Origin: Geobacter sp. UBA6169
GTDB lineage: Bacteria; Desulfobacterota; Desulfuromonadia; Geobacterales; Pseudopelobacteraceae
Length of the DNA stretch: 5,225 nt
NCBI GenBank assembly: GCA_002422265.1
Contig: DIUB01000053.1
Location: 1-5,225, forward strand
Reading direction: 5' to 3'
Positions 1 through 5,225 of the stretch are shown piece by piece. The first letter of the stretch is position 1. Each line of letters opens with the position of its first letter. The translations under genes and the position numbers were made by a program. The notes beneath the pieces are model-generated. The model did no database searches. It saw nothing but the letters and a program-made list of their open reading frames with translations, and was not told the origin of the DNA.

Positions 1-171
1 ACCCTGATGGTGACCCATGACCTGCCCACCGCCTTTGCCACCTCGCAACGTTTTTCCCTGATCCACGAAACCAGACTGGCCTTTGAGGGGACCGAGCAGG
101 AGTTGCGGTCCAGCCCGTTGGCCAACGTGCAGGAGTTTCTGCAGCCGACCGATGCGTCGCTGTTTGTGTGA
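1..171 (+). CDS. mlaF: ABC transporter ATPase, C-terminal end (MlaF-like, partial)
   Basis: Only the last 56 residues are in the window; the reading frame is open from base 1 to the TGA at 169-171. The first residues read TLMVTHDLPTAF. VTHD is the switch (H-loop) of ABC ATPases, with His6 of the visible part as the gamma-phosphate-sensing histidine, preceded by the hydrophobic strand expected there. After it comes the usual tail, with FEGTEQEL (the G-x-x-x-E-L step common near the end of these ATPases) and NVQEFL. The Walker A, Walker B and signature motifs lie upstream and cannot be checked. The call as MlaF, the ATPase that powers phospholipid movement between inner and outer membranes with MlaE and MlaD, rests mainly on the MlaD-type gene that starts 11 nt downstream. 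By itself the fragment shows only an ABC ATPase. Confidence 0.8.
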   Translation, partial: TLMVTHDLPTAFATSQRFSLIHETRLAFEGTEQELRSSPLANVQEFLQPTDASLFV

Positions 172-174
172 GGA
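170..174 (+). promoter_or_regulatory. Shine-Dalgarno site that decides the MlaD start
   Basis: GAGGA overlaps the ATPase stop codon and lies 8 nt before the ATG at 183. Two other in-frame starts are weaker: the GTG at 168 has no ribosome-binding site at a usable distance, and the ATG at 177 would leave only 2 nt of spacing. I therefore place the start at 183. Confidence 0.65.
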
Positions 175-182
175 ATATGACC

Positions 183-1265
183 ATGGAACGAAGTAACCAG
201 ATCGGCTGGGCCCAGGTACGGGCCGGCATATTTATCCTGATCACCCTGCTTTTGCTGGCTGGCGCTATTCTGCTGATGGGGCAGAAGACCAAGCTGTTCG
301 TCTCCACCAGCACCATTCGGATCACCATGCAGAACGTGGTGGGCCTGAAGGAAGGGGCACCGGTCTGGCTGGCCGGGGTGGATGTGGGGGTGGTCAAACA
401 GATCAGGTTTGAGAACCCGCGCAATAGCAATGAGGTGCTGATCGTTGCTGAAGTTGACTCCCAGGCCCACAAGAAGATCGGGCCGGACTCACTGATCACC
501 ATCAAGACCCGCGGTCTGATGGGTGAAAAATATGTTGATATCCTCCCCTCGGCAAGCTACCACGACCAGCCGGTTACGCAGCTGAACGGCAAGCCGGTGC
601 ATACCATTGATGATGTGGCCCAGAAGGCCGGCGTCACCTTTGACAAACTGAACAGCATCGTGGACAGCGTGCAGTCCGGCAAAGGAACCCTGGGACTGCT
701 GGCCACCGACACCAAGCTGTACATCAACGCGGTGCAGCTCTCCAACGAGCTGAATATCCTGGCCGGCAATATCAACCGGGGCCAGGGTACCCTGGGCAGA
801 CTGGCCCGCAGCGGTGAGCCGTATGACAAGCTGATGCAGATCTTAAGCCGGGCAGACAAGACTCTGCACGATATCCAGGCTGCCGATGGCAGCCTGAACC
901 GGCTGATCTACGACAAGACCCTCTACACCCGCCTGGTTGCCCTGGCAGAAAAGAGCAACCAGGCAGCCGATGATGTCCGGGAGCTGAACCGCAAACTCAC
1001 CTCCAGGGACAACACCCTGGGGATGCTGTTGAATGACAAGGAGTTGTATGATAAGGGACTGTCGCTGATCAGCCGGGCCGATAACTCCATGAAGGATCTG
1101 GAGACACTGACCGCTCGGATCAAATCAGGACAAGGAACCGCAGGAAAGCTGATCAGCGAGAAAGAGCTGTACGAGAAACTGAATCAAACCGTTGAATCAC
1201 TGGATGCGCTGGTGAGCGACATCAAGAAAAACCCCGGCCGCTACGTCAAGTTTTCACTGTTTTAG
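183..1265 (+). CDS. mlaD: MlaD-type MCE lipid-transport protein with repeat-bearing C-terminal extension
   Basis: The product is 360 residues from ATG 183. It is probably the substrate-binding subunit of an Mla-type ABC transporter, anchored in the inner membrane and projecting into the periplasm, where MCE proteins form ring-shaped oligomers that pass phospholipids. Residues about 12-33 form one membrane-spanning helix (VRAGIFILITLLLLAG). Residues about 44-123 are a single MCE domain with the typical features: VGLKEGAPVWLAGVDVG, then a charged strand ending in VAEVD, then TIKTRGLMGEKYVDILP. The remaining roughly 190 residues are mostly predicted helix and carry five degenerate GxGTLG...LY repeats (annotated separately). 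The protein ends in NPGRYVKFSLF, a tail I associate with deltaproteobacterial members. E. coli MlaD is about half this length (183 residues), so the extension is the main difference. The ATPase lies immediately upstream and an M16 peptidase gene starts 11 nt downstream, so it is very likely co-transcribed. The family is clear; the exact substrate is not shown by the sequence. Confidence 0.9.
   Translation: MERSNQIGWAQVRAGIFILITLLLLAGAILLMGQKTKLFVSTSTIRITMQNVVGLKEGAPVWLAGVDVGVVKQIRFENPRNSNEVLIVAEVDSQAHKKIGPDSLITIKTRGLMGEKYVDILPSASYHDQPVTQLNGKPVHTIDDVAQKAGVTFDKLNSIVDSVQSGKGTLGLLATDTKLYINAVQLSNELNILAGNINRGQGTLGRLARSGEPYDKLMQILSRADKTLHDIQAADGSLNRLIYDKTLYTRLVALAEKSNQAADDVRELNRKLTSRDNTLGMLLNDKELYDKGLSLISRADNSMKDLETLTARIKSGQGTAGKLISEKELYEKLNQTVESLDALVSDIKKNPGRYVKFSLF
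678..1172 (+). repeat. Five degenerate GxGTLG...LY protein repeats in the MlaD tail
   Basis: Five units follow the pattern G-x-G-T-L-G-x-L, six further positions, then Leu-Tyr. They begin at residues 166 (GKGTLG), 200 (GQGTLG), 234 (ADGSLN), 275 (RDNTLG) and 316 (GQGTAG) of the 360-residue protein. The tyrosine is invariant at residues 180, 214, 248, 289 and 330, always 14 residues after the unit start. Unit spacing is 34, 34, 41 and 41 residues. The difference is exactly 7, one heptad, which suggests that helical spacers separate the units. Similarity at DNA level is weak, so these are old protein repeats, not a recent tandem duplication. Confidence 0.75.
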
Positions 1266-1271
1266 GAGGAG
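1264..1271 (+). promoter_or_regulatory. Shine-Dalgarno site for the GTG-started M16 peptidase
   Basis: AGGAGGAG overlaps the mlaD TAG stop and sits 5 nt before the GTG at 1277. The nearer ATG at 1272 runs into a stop after two codons, so the GTG is the real start. The overlap of the site with the preceding stop suggests translational coupling. Confidence 0.8.
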
Positions 1272-1276
1272 ATGCC

Positions 1277-2779
1277 GTGACACGTCTTACCCGTTGTACT
1301 GTGGTGCTGTTGCTGCTGCTCATATCGGCTCTACCGTTGCAGGCAGCCAATCTTGATGAGAAGGTTATCGAGCATACGTTCAAAAACGGCCTGAAACTGC
1401 TGATGGTGGAGCGGCACAGCTCACCCACGGTCTCGGCCTGGATCCGCTTCAAGGTGGGCAGCGCCCACGAGCGCAGCGATGAGCGGGGCATCGCCCATCT
1501 GCTGGAACATATGTTGTTCAAGGGAACCAGGACACTGGGAACCAGAGACTACGCTGCCGAAGCGCCGCTTTTGGACAAGATCGAGCAGACGGCCCAACTG
1601 CTGCTGGCTGAAGAAGCCAGGGGTGATCAGGCCGATAAGGCACGGTTGGCCTCATTACGCGCTGAGTTGGAACAGCTGGAAAAGCAGGCCGGGCAGTATG
1701 TGATCAAGGACGAGTTCTTTGAGCTGTATGCCCGCCACGGCGGGTCCGGTTACAACGCCTTTACCAGCAAGGACGGCACCACCTACCTGATCTCACTTCC
1801 CGCCAACAAGCTTGAGTTGTGGGCCGCGATTGAGTCGGACCGGATGAAAAATCCGGTGCTGCGGGAGTTCTACACCGAGCGTTCAGTGGTAATGGAGGAG
1901 CGGCGGCGCTCCTACGATGCCGAACCGGCGGCCAAGCTGTGGGAGACCTTTGTGGCGGCCGCCTATAATGCCCACCCCTACGGCCAGCCGATCATCGGCT
2001 GGATGCCGGACATCCAGCAGCTGTCCCGTACCAAGGCCGAGCAGTTCCTCAAACGCTACTACGCCCCCAATAATGCCGTCATCGCCGTGGTGGGTGCCAT
2101 CAAGCCGAATGAGGTCATACAGCTGGTGGAGCGCTACTTTGGCGACATCCCCCCCGGCACGCCGGTGCCGGAGCTGGCGATCCGTGAGGAGCCGCAGCGG
2201 GGAGAACGACGGATTGAGGTGATCGGCGACGCGCAGCCTGAACTGGTGATCGGCTTTCACAAAACCGCCTTGGGAGCCCCGGAAGACTATGTCTTTGATC
2301 TGATCACTGCCATCCTGAGCCATGGCCGCACCTCACGGCTGTACCGTTCACTGGTGCTGGAAAAGCAGCTGGCCACCCAGGTATCGGTCTTTGATGCGCC
2401 GGGGCAACGCTACCCCAACCTGTTTGTGTTGTATGCCACCCCCCGCGCCCCCCACACCGCTGCCGAACTGGAACAGGCGCTGCTGGCTGAACTGGAGCGG
2501 CTCAAGAACGAGCCGGTCAGCCCTCGCGAGCTGCAACGGGTCATGAACCGGCTGGAGTTTGAAGAGGCCCGTCGGATGGGCACCAATGGCGGACTGGCCC
2601 GCAACCTGACCGAATATGAAGCCACTGTCGGCAGCTGGCGCTACCTGACCAGCTACACCAGCAGAATGGCCCAGATCACCCCGGCTGATATCCAGCGGGT
2701 GGCCCGGCAGTTTCTGACCCGTGAAAACCGCATCGTCGGCACCCTGGTAACTCAGAAGGCAGGAGGTCCCCTGCAATGA
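1277..2779 (+). CDS. Periplasmic M16 zinc metallopeptidase, catalytic subunit
   Basis: The product is 500 residues and starts at GTG 1277. Residues 1-23 are a Sec signal peptide (TR...R, a Leu-rich core, then LPLQA before the likely cleavage), so the mature enzyme should act in the periplasm. The N-terminal M16 domain has the inverted zinc motif HLLEH (His74, Glu77, His78). The third ligand lies in ERSVVMEE, where Glu208 aligns with the pitrilysin ligand and Glu201 with its accessory glutamate. GYNAFTSKDGTTY (157-170) is the usual substrate-edge strand. Between the HxxEH helix and that strand is an insert of about 50 residues (roughly 96-148), charged and Leu-rich and likely coiled coil. The second half has SRLYRSLVLEKQLAT (353-367), where the Arg and Tyr that family partners use to bind substrate are Val360 and Thr367. 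It is therefore expected to work with a second subunit, and the next gene supplies one, overlapping it by 4 nt. M16B peptidases degrade peptides or process precursors; the substrate here is unknown. Confidence 0.93.
   Translation: MTRLTRCTVVLLLLLISALPLQAANLDEKVIEHTFKNGLKLLMVERHSSPTVSAWIRFKVGSAHERSDERGIAHLLEHMLFKGTRTLGTRDYAAEAPLLDKIEQTAQLLLAEEARGDQADKARLASLRAELEQLEKQAGQYVIKDEFFELYARHGGSGYNAFTSKDGTTYLISLPANKLELWAAIESDRMKNPVLREFYTERSVVMEERRRSYDAEPAAKLWETFVAAAYNAHPYGQPIIGWMPDIQQLSRTKAEQFLKRYYAPNNAVIAVVGAIKPNEVIQLVERYFGDIPPGTPVPELAIREEPQRGERRIEVIGDAQPELVIGFHKTALGAPEDYVFDLITAILSHGRTSRLYRSLVLEKQLATQVSVFDAPGQRYPNLFVLYATPRAPHTAAELEQALLAELERLKNEPVSPRELQRVMNRLEFEEARRMGTNGGLARNLTEYEATVGSWRYLTSYTSRMAQITPADIQRVARQFLTRENRIVGTLVTQKAGGPLQ
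2761..2766 (+). promoter_or_regulatory. Shine-Dalgarno site inside the end of the first M16 gene
   Basis: AGGAGG lies 9 nt before the ATG at 2776. It sits within the last codons of the upstream gene, and start and stop share the bases ATGA at 2776-2779. This arrangement normally couples translation, which would keep the two M16 subunits near equal amounts. Confidence 0.8.
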
Positions 2780-4185
2780 CATTCCGCATCCTGTTGATCC
2801 TGTGCCTCCTCTGCATCGCTCCGCTACACGGTCTTGCCGCAGAACCGATCAATCCACGCAGCATGACCTTTGCGCCACTCAGTTTCACTATTCCGAAATC
2901 AGAGCGGGTCCTGCTCAACAACGGTACCCCGGTCTACCTGCTGCAGGACCGGGAGCTGCCGATTGTGACCGTCTCGGCCATGATCCGAACCGGATCGGTC
3001 TATGATCCAAAAGCCAAGAGCGGTCTGGCCATGCTGACCGGTGCCCAGCTGCGCAACGGCGGCACCCGCTCCCTTGCGCCGGCCGCATTGGATGATGAAC
3101 TGGAGTTCATGGCCTCCTCGGTTGAAAGTTCCTTTGGCAGTGACATGGGCACGGTCAGCCTGACCGGCTTAAGCAGAAACCTTGAGCGGGGACTGCAGCT
3201 GTTCAGCGAGGTGCTCTTCCATCCCCGTTTTGATGACAAACGCTTCCAGCAGGGCAAGAAACAGGCCCTTGAGGCGATCCGCCGCCGGAACGATGACCCC
3301 AAGGAGATTGGCGACCGCGAGCTGGCAAAGGCAATCTATGCCAATCACCCCTTAGGCCAGGAGCCGAACGCTGCCTCGGTGAACGCCATCACCCGTACCG
3401 ACCTGCAGCAGTTTCACACCCGTTATGTCCGACCCGATAACATGATCCTGACCGTCTCCGGTGATTTTGACCGCAAGGAGGTGCTGGAGCTGCTGAACCG
3501 TCTGATCGGCTCGGTCAAACCGGCCGGTACGCTGCAGCTTCCTGCCATCCCGCCGGTAACGCTGCAGTTCTCCCCGGCTGTACTGTATGCCCCCAAGCAG
3601 GTCAATCAGTCGGTAATCCGGCTGGGGCACCTGGGGATCAGCAAGGATGACCCGGACCTGTACGCCATCAGGGTGCTGGATTTCATCCTGGGCGGCAGTT
3701 TCACCTCGCGGCTGACCATGGAGATTCGTACCAACCAGGGGCTGGCTTACCATGTGGGCAGCCACTTTGATGTAGGACGCCGTTTTCTCGGCAGCTTTAC
3801 GGCACAGACCGAGACCAGGGCGGACGCCACCGCCAGGGTGATCGGGTTGATGACCTCCATCATTGAAGGGGTACGCAAGGAGCCGGTCACCGAGCAGGAG
3901 CTGCACTTGGCCAAGGAGTCAATCGTTAACTCCTTTCTGTTCGGCTTCACTACCCCGGCTTCGATTGTGATGCAGCAGGCCCGGCTGGAGTTTTACGGCT
4001 ACCAGCCCGATTTTCTGGATCGTTATCGCGAACGGATTGCAGCGGTTACCCGCGAGGATCTGCTGCGGGCGGCTCGCACACATCTGCGACCCGATGCCTT
4101 CAAGCTGGTGGTGGTGGGCGATCAGCAGGCCTTTGATCGTCCGCTTGCTACCTTTGGCACGGTGCAGACAATCAAACTGCAGTAA
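2776..4185 (+). CDS. Periplasmic M16-family protein without zinc site, Arg/Tyr partner subunit
   Basis: The product is 469 residues. Residues 1 to about 22 are a Sec signal peptide (FRILLILCLLCIAPLHGLA before AE); there is no lipobox at the cleavage region. Both M16 halves are present. The first half begins with LNNGTPVYLLQDRELPIVTVSAMI (split here by residues 47-70). At the position of HxxEH it reads MLTGA: Met86, Gly89 and Ala90 replace His, Glu and His. The downstream ligand is also gone (Ala167 aligns with Glu208 of the neighbour). It therefore cannot bind the catalytic zinc. The second half keeps GGSFTSRLTMEIRTNQGLAY (307-325, no gaps), with Arg318 and Tyr325 as the conserved substrate-binding pair that the upstream protein lacks. 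This matches two-subunit M16B enzymes such as mitochondrial processing peptidase and the bacterial heterodimers, in which one subunit carries zinc and the other carries Arg/Tyr. The gene overlaps its partner by 4 nt. The alternative is a regulatory or binding-only protein, which is less likely given the coupling. Confidence 0.92.
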   Translation: MTFRILLILCLLCIAPLHGLAAEPINPRSMTFAPLSFTIPKSERVLLNNGTPVYLLQDRELPIVTVSAMIRTGSVYDPKAKSGLAMLTGAQLRNGGTRSLAPAALDDELEFMASSVESSFGSDMGTVSLTGLSRNLERGLQLFSEVLFHPRFDDKRFQQGKKQALEAIRRRNDDPKEIGDRELAKAIYANHPLGQEPNAASVNAITRTDLQQFHTRYVRPDNMILTVSGDFDRKEVLELLNRLIGSVKPAGTLQLPAIPPVTLQFSPAVLYAPKQVNQSVIRLGHLGISKDDPDLYAIRVLDFILGGSFTSRLTMEIRTNQGLAYHVGSHFDVGRRFLGSFTAQTETRADATARVIGLMTSIIEGVRKEPVTEQELHLAKESIVNSFLFGFTTPASIVMQQARLEFYGYQPDFLDRYRERIAAVTREDLLRAARTHLRPDAFKLVVVGDQQAFDRPLATFGTVQTIKLQ

Positions 4186-4191
4186 GGGCAC

Positions 4192-4219
4192 TAAAGTTTA
4201 TTTTTGCGTCTGCCGAAAG
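4192..4219 (+). promoter_or_regulatory. Probable sigma-28 (FliA) promoter of flgM
   Basis: TAAAGTTT at 4192-4199 matches the enterobacterial FliA -35 consensus at all 8 positions. GCCGAAAG at 4212-4219 matches the -10 consensus GCCGATAA at 6 of 8. The spacer is 12 nt, one longer than the E. coli optimum of 11. Transcription would start near 4225, just ahead of the ribosome-binding site of an anti-sigma-28 gene, which is where such a promoter is expected biologically. It begins 6 nt after the stop of the second M16 gene. No terminator is visible between the two genes, so read-through from the upstream operon may also express flgM. Confidence 0.75.
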
Positions 4220-4229
4220 ACAAACTAAT

Positions 4230-4234
4230 GGAGG
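4230..4234 (+). promoter_or_regulatory. Shine-Dalgarno site of flgM
   Basis: GGAGG lies 7 nt before the ATG at 4242. Two earlier ATGs (4228 and 4237) share a frame that hits the TGA at 4243 within a few codons, so 4242 is the functional start. Confidence 0.8.
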
Positions 4235-4241
4235 CTATGCC

Positions 4242-4523
4242 ATGAGAATAGACAACGCAACAACTGCTATCTTCGGTGCCCAACCGGTCATGAAAACCGT
4301 AAAGAGTGAGGCAGCACGGGAGACCAAGTCAGCCAGCACTGTACAGAGTCCTTTTAGTGTGCAACTGACCAATATGGTGGATAAACTGTCCGGTGTGCAG
4401 CCTTCAAGCGGTGAGGTTCGTCCGGACAAGGTGCAGCAGATCAGCAGCCAGCTGGCAAACGGCAGCTACAACATCAGCGGTCAGGATGTGGCAGCCAAAA
4501 TGATGCTGGCACTGCAGGCCTGA
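4242..4523 (+). CDS. flgM: FlgM-family anti-sigma-28 factor
   Basis: The product is 93 residues, the usual size for FlgM. In known systems FlgM binds and inhibits the flagellar sigma factor FliA until the hook-basal body is complete, and is then exported through the flagellar secretion channel, releasing FliA to transcribe late genes. Residues 1 to about 38 are polar and rich in Ser, Thr and Ala, matching the disordered, export-competent N-terminus. The C-terminal half has the family pattern: a short helix (SVQLTNMVDKL, 39-49), then VRPDKVQQISSQLANGSY (59-76) followed by NISGQDVAAKMMLAL, corresponding to the sigma-binding helices with the conserved V-R-x-x-K-V, the G-x-Y step and A-x-K-M. It has its own sigma-28-type promoter upstream and a strong hairpin terminator downstream, so it can be a single-gene transcript. 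The neighbours are peptidase and haem-synthesis genes, so its cognate flagellar genes must lie elsewhere. Confidence 0.9.
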   Translation: MRIDNATTAIFGAQPVMKTVKSEAARETKSASTVQSPFSVQLTNMVDKLSGVQPSSGEVRPDKVQQISSQLANGSYNISGQDVAAKMMLALQA

Positions 4524-4547
4524 TTTTTACACCGGGTCAGCAACAGA

Positions 4548-4593
4548 AGCAGCAAGGCCCTGTCGGATTATCCGACAGGGCCTTGCTGCTTTT
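4548..4593 (+). terminator. Intrinsic terminator of flgM overlapping the hemD 3' end
   Basis: A perfect 20-bp inverted repeat has arms at 4548-4567 and 4571-4590, with a 3-base loop (TTA, 4568-4570), followed on the + strand by a short T run (4590-4593). The stem is long and GC-rich. The T run is short and on the - strand there are only two Ts after the stem, so it fits flgM termination better, though a stem this strong may stop transcription in both directions. The convergent hemD gene ends within it: the loop is the hemD stop codon (TAA on the - strand) and the right arm encodes the last HemD residues. Confidence 0.85.
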
Positions 4594-5225
4594 CACTGAA
4601 GTATGCTTCCATCGCCTGCAGCAGGTCATCCAGCGTGGCCTCGGCAGGCTCAATGCCCACCTTAATCCCCAACTGTCTGCAGGCCCTGGTAGTTACCGGC
4701 CCGATGGAGGCCACCCCTACCCCTGACAGGAGCTGTTGCAGCCGTTCTGCACCACCTGTCAGCGCTGCCAGATTACGCACTGTTGAGGGAGCGCTGAACA
4801 CCGCTACATCCAGTTGATGCTGTTCAAGTGCCTGTTGAGCCTGCTCCGGCAACTGATCAGGCATCAGATTACGATACACCACCGGATCAACCACCACGGC
4901 CCCCATCTCCCGCAACTGCTGCGGAATCAGGTCACGGGCACCGTCTGCCTTGGGAAACAACACCCGCTTACCCTGCAGATCAATCTGCTGAAAAACCGCC
5001 ACCACCCCTTCGCCGGTAAACTGATCCGGTATCAGACCGGGCAGTATCCCCAACTGCTCCACTGCTTCAGCGGTTTTGGGGCCCACTGCACAGACGTTGC
5101 AACGGGACAGGAGCTGAAAACCAAGCCCCAGTTCCTGCATCCGGTCAAAGAAAAACCTGACCCCGTTTACCGAGGTCAGGATCAGCCAATCAAAGCTGGC
5201 CAGGCTCTTCAGCGCCTCATCAACC
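4568..5225 (-). CDS. hemD: Uroporphyrinogen-III synthase (HemD domain), N-terminus beyond window
   Basis: 218 residues are visible before the TAA at 4570-4568. The frame stays open through the Met at 5140 to the window edge, and the extra 28 residues contain the conserved stretch FDWLILTSVNGVRFFF (visible residues 11-26), so Met 5140 is not the start. The enzyme closes hydroxymethylbilane to uroporphyrinogen III with inversion of ring D, the branch point to haem, sirohaem and cobalamin, in the cytoplasm. Further family landmarks are AVGPKTAEAV (about 46-55), VLFPKADGARDLIP followed by LREMGAVVVDPVVYR (about 88-118), DVAVFSAPSTVRNL (139-152) and SIGPVTTRACRQLGI (173-187). A free-standing HemD is about 250 residues, so roughly 30 are missing. 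In some bacteria, including Geobacter relatives, this domain is fused behind a CobA methyltransferase, and the window cannot tell which applies here. It runs convergent to flgM, and its promoter lies outside the window. Confidence 0.93.
   Translation of the reverse strand, partial: VDEALKSLASFDWLILTSVNGVRFFFDRMQELGLGFQLLSRCNVCAVGPKTAEAVEQLGILPGLIPDQFTGEGVVAVFQQIDLQGKRVLFPKADGARDLIPQQLREMGAVVVDPVVYRNLMPDQLPEQAQQALEQHQLDVAVFSAPSTVRNLAALTGGAERLQQLLSGVGVASIGPVTTRACRQLGIKVGIEPAEATLDDLLQAMEAYFSEKQQGPVG

Noticed and set aside
168..182. GTG at 168 and ATG at 177 as the MlaD start
   Set aside because: The GTG gives a neat 4-nt overlap with the ATPase stop but has no ribosome-binding site, and the ATG at 177 is only 2 nt from GAGGA. 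The ATG at 183 has 8 nt spacing. The choice does not affect the domains.
1300..1322. CTG-rich run resembling a microsatellite
   Set aside because: It encodes the leucine core of the M16 signal peptide, so it is explained by protein composition.
1883..2323. Open frame of 146 codons on the - strand
   Set aside because: It lies wholly inside the first M16 gene, whose motifs are clear, has no recognisable domain, and fits the antisense open frames that GC-rich codon bias creates.
2348..2782. Open frame of 144 codons on the - strand across the junction of the M16 genes
   Set aside because: It overlaps two well-supported genes and their overlap signal, and the translated sequence shows no known domain.
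3352..3906. Open frame of 184 codons on the - strand
   Set aside because: It is antisense to the second M16 gene, including the Arg/Tyr region. It has no recognisable family motif and is explained as a shadow of the real gene.
4228..4245. Tiny ORF (five codons) ahead of flgM that could be a leader peptide
   Set aside because: Its ATG at 4228 overlaps the flgM Shine-Dalgarno site and has none of its own, so it is most likely chance.

Overview
The window (about 5.2 kb, moderately GC-rich) looks like chromosomal DNA of a Gram-negative, flagellated, probably deltaproteobacterial organism. A member of the Geobacterales is my best guess. That is an inference from the gene types and protein style (an MCE/MlaD protein with a long repeat-bearing tail ending in a NPxRYVKFSLF-like motif, and paired periplasmic M16 peptidases), not from a database match.

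Layout on the + strand: (1) the last 56 codons of an ABC-transporter ATPase of MlaF type (1-171); (2) an MlaD-type MCE lipid-transport protein with one N-terminal membrane anchor, one MCE domain and a C-terminal region of five degenerate repeats (183-1265); (3) a secreted M16 zinc metallopeptidase with an intact HxxEH site (1277-2779); (4) a second secreted M16 protein that has lost every zinc ligand but keeps the Arg/Tyr pair (2776-4185). The spacings are 11 nt, 11 nt and a 4-nt ATGA overlap, and I see no terminator between these genes, so they read as one operon. The two M16 proteins are degenerate in complementary ways, which predicts a heterodimeric periplasmic protease built from one zinc subunit and one Arg/Tyr subunit.

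Only six bases after the operon lies a strong match to a sigma-28 (FliA) flagellar promoter. It is followed by a good Shine-Dalgarno site and a 93-residue FlgM-family anti-sigma-28 protein (4242-4523). This fits the flagellar feedback loop in which FliA transcribes its own inhibitor, but the gene stands away from any flagellar cluster visible here.

On the - strand, convergent to flgM, is uroporphyrinogen-III synthase (HemD, tetrapyrrole synthesis). It is cut by the right edge of the window; its reading frame continues past the internal Met at 5140 to the edge. A perfect 20-bp inverted repeat (4548-4590) with a 3-base loop ends the flgM transcript. Its right arm encodes the last residues of HemD, and the HemD stop codon is the loop itself.

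There is no mobile element, CRISPR array, tRNA or rRNA in the window. Most of it is ordinary core-genome content. The points most worth checking are the complementary M16 pair coupled to an Mla locus, the stand-alone sigma-28-driven flgM, and the terminator built into the hemD 3' end.
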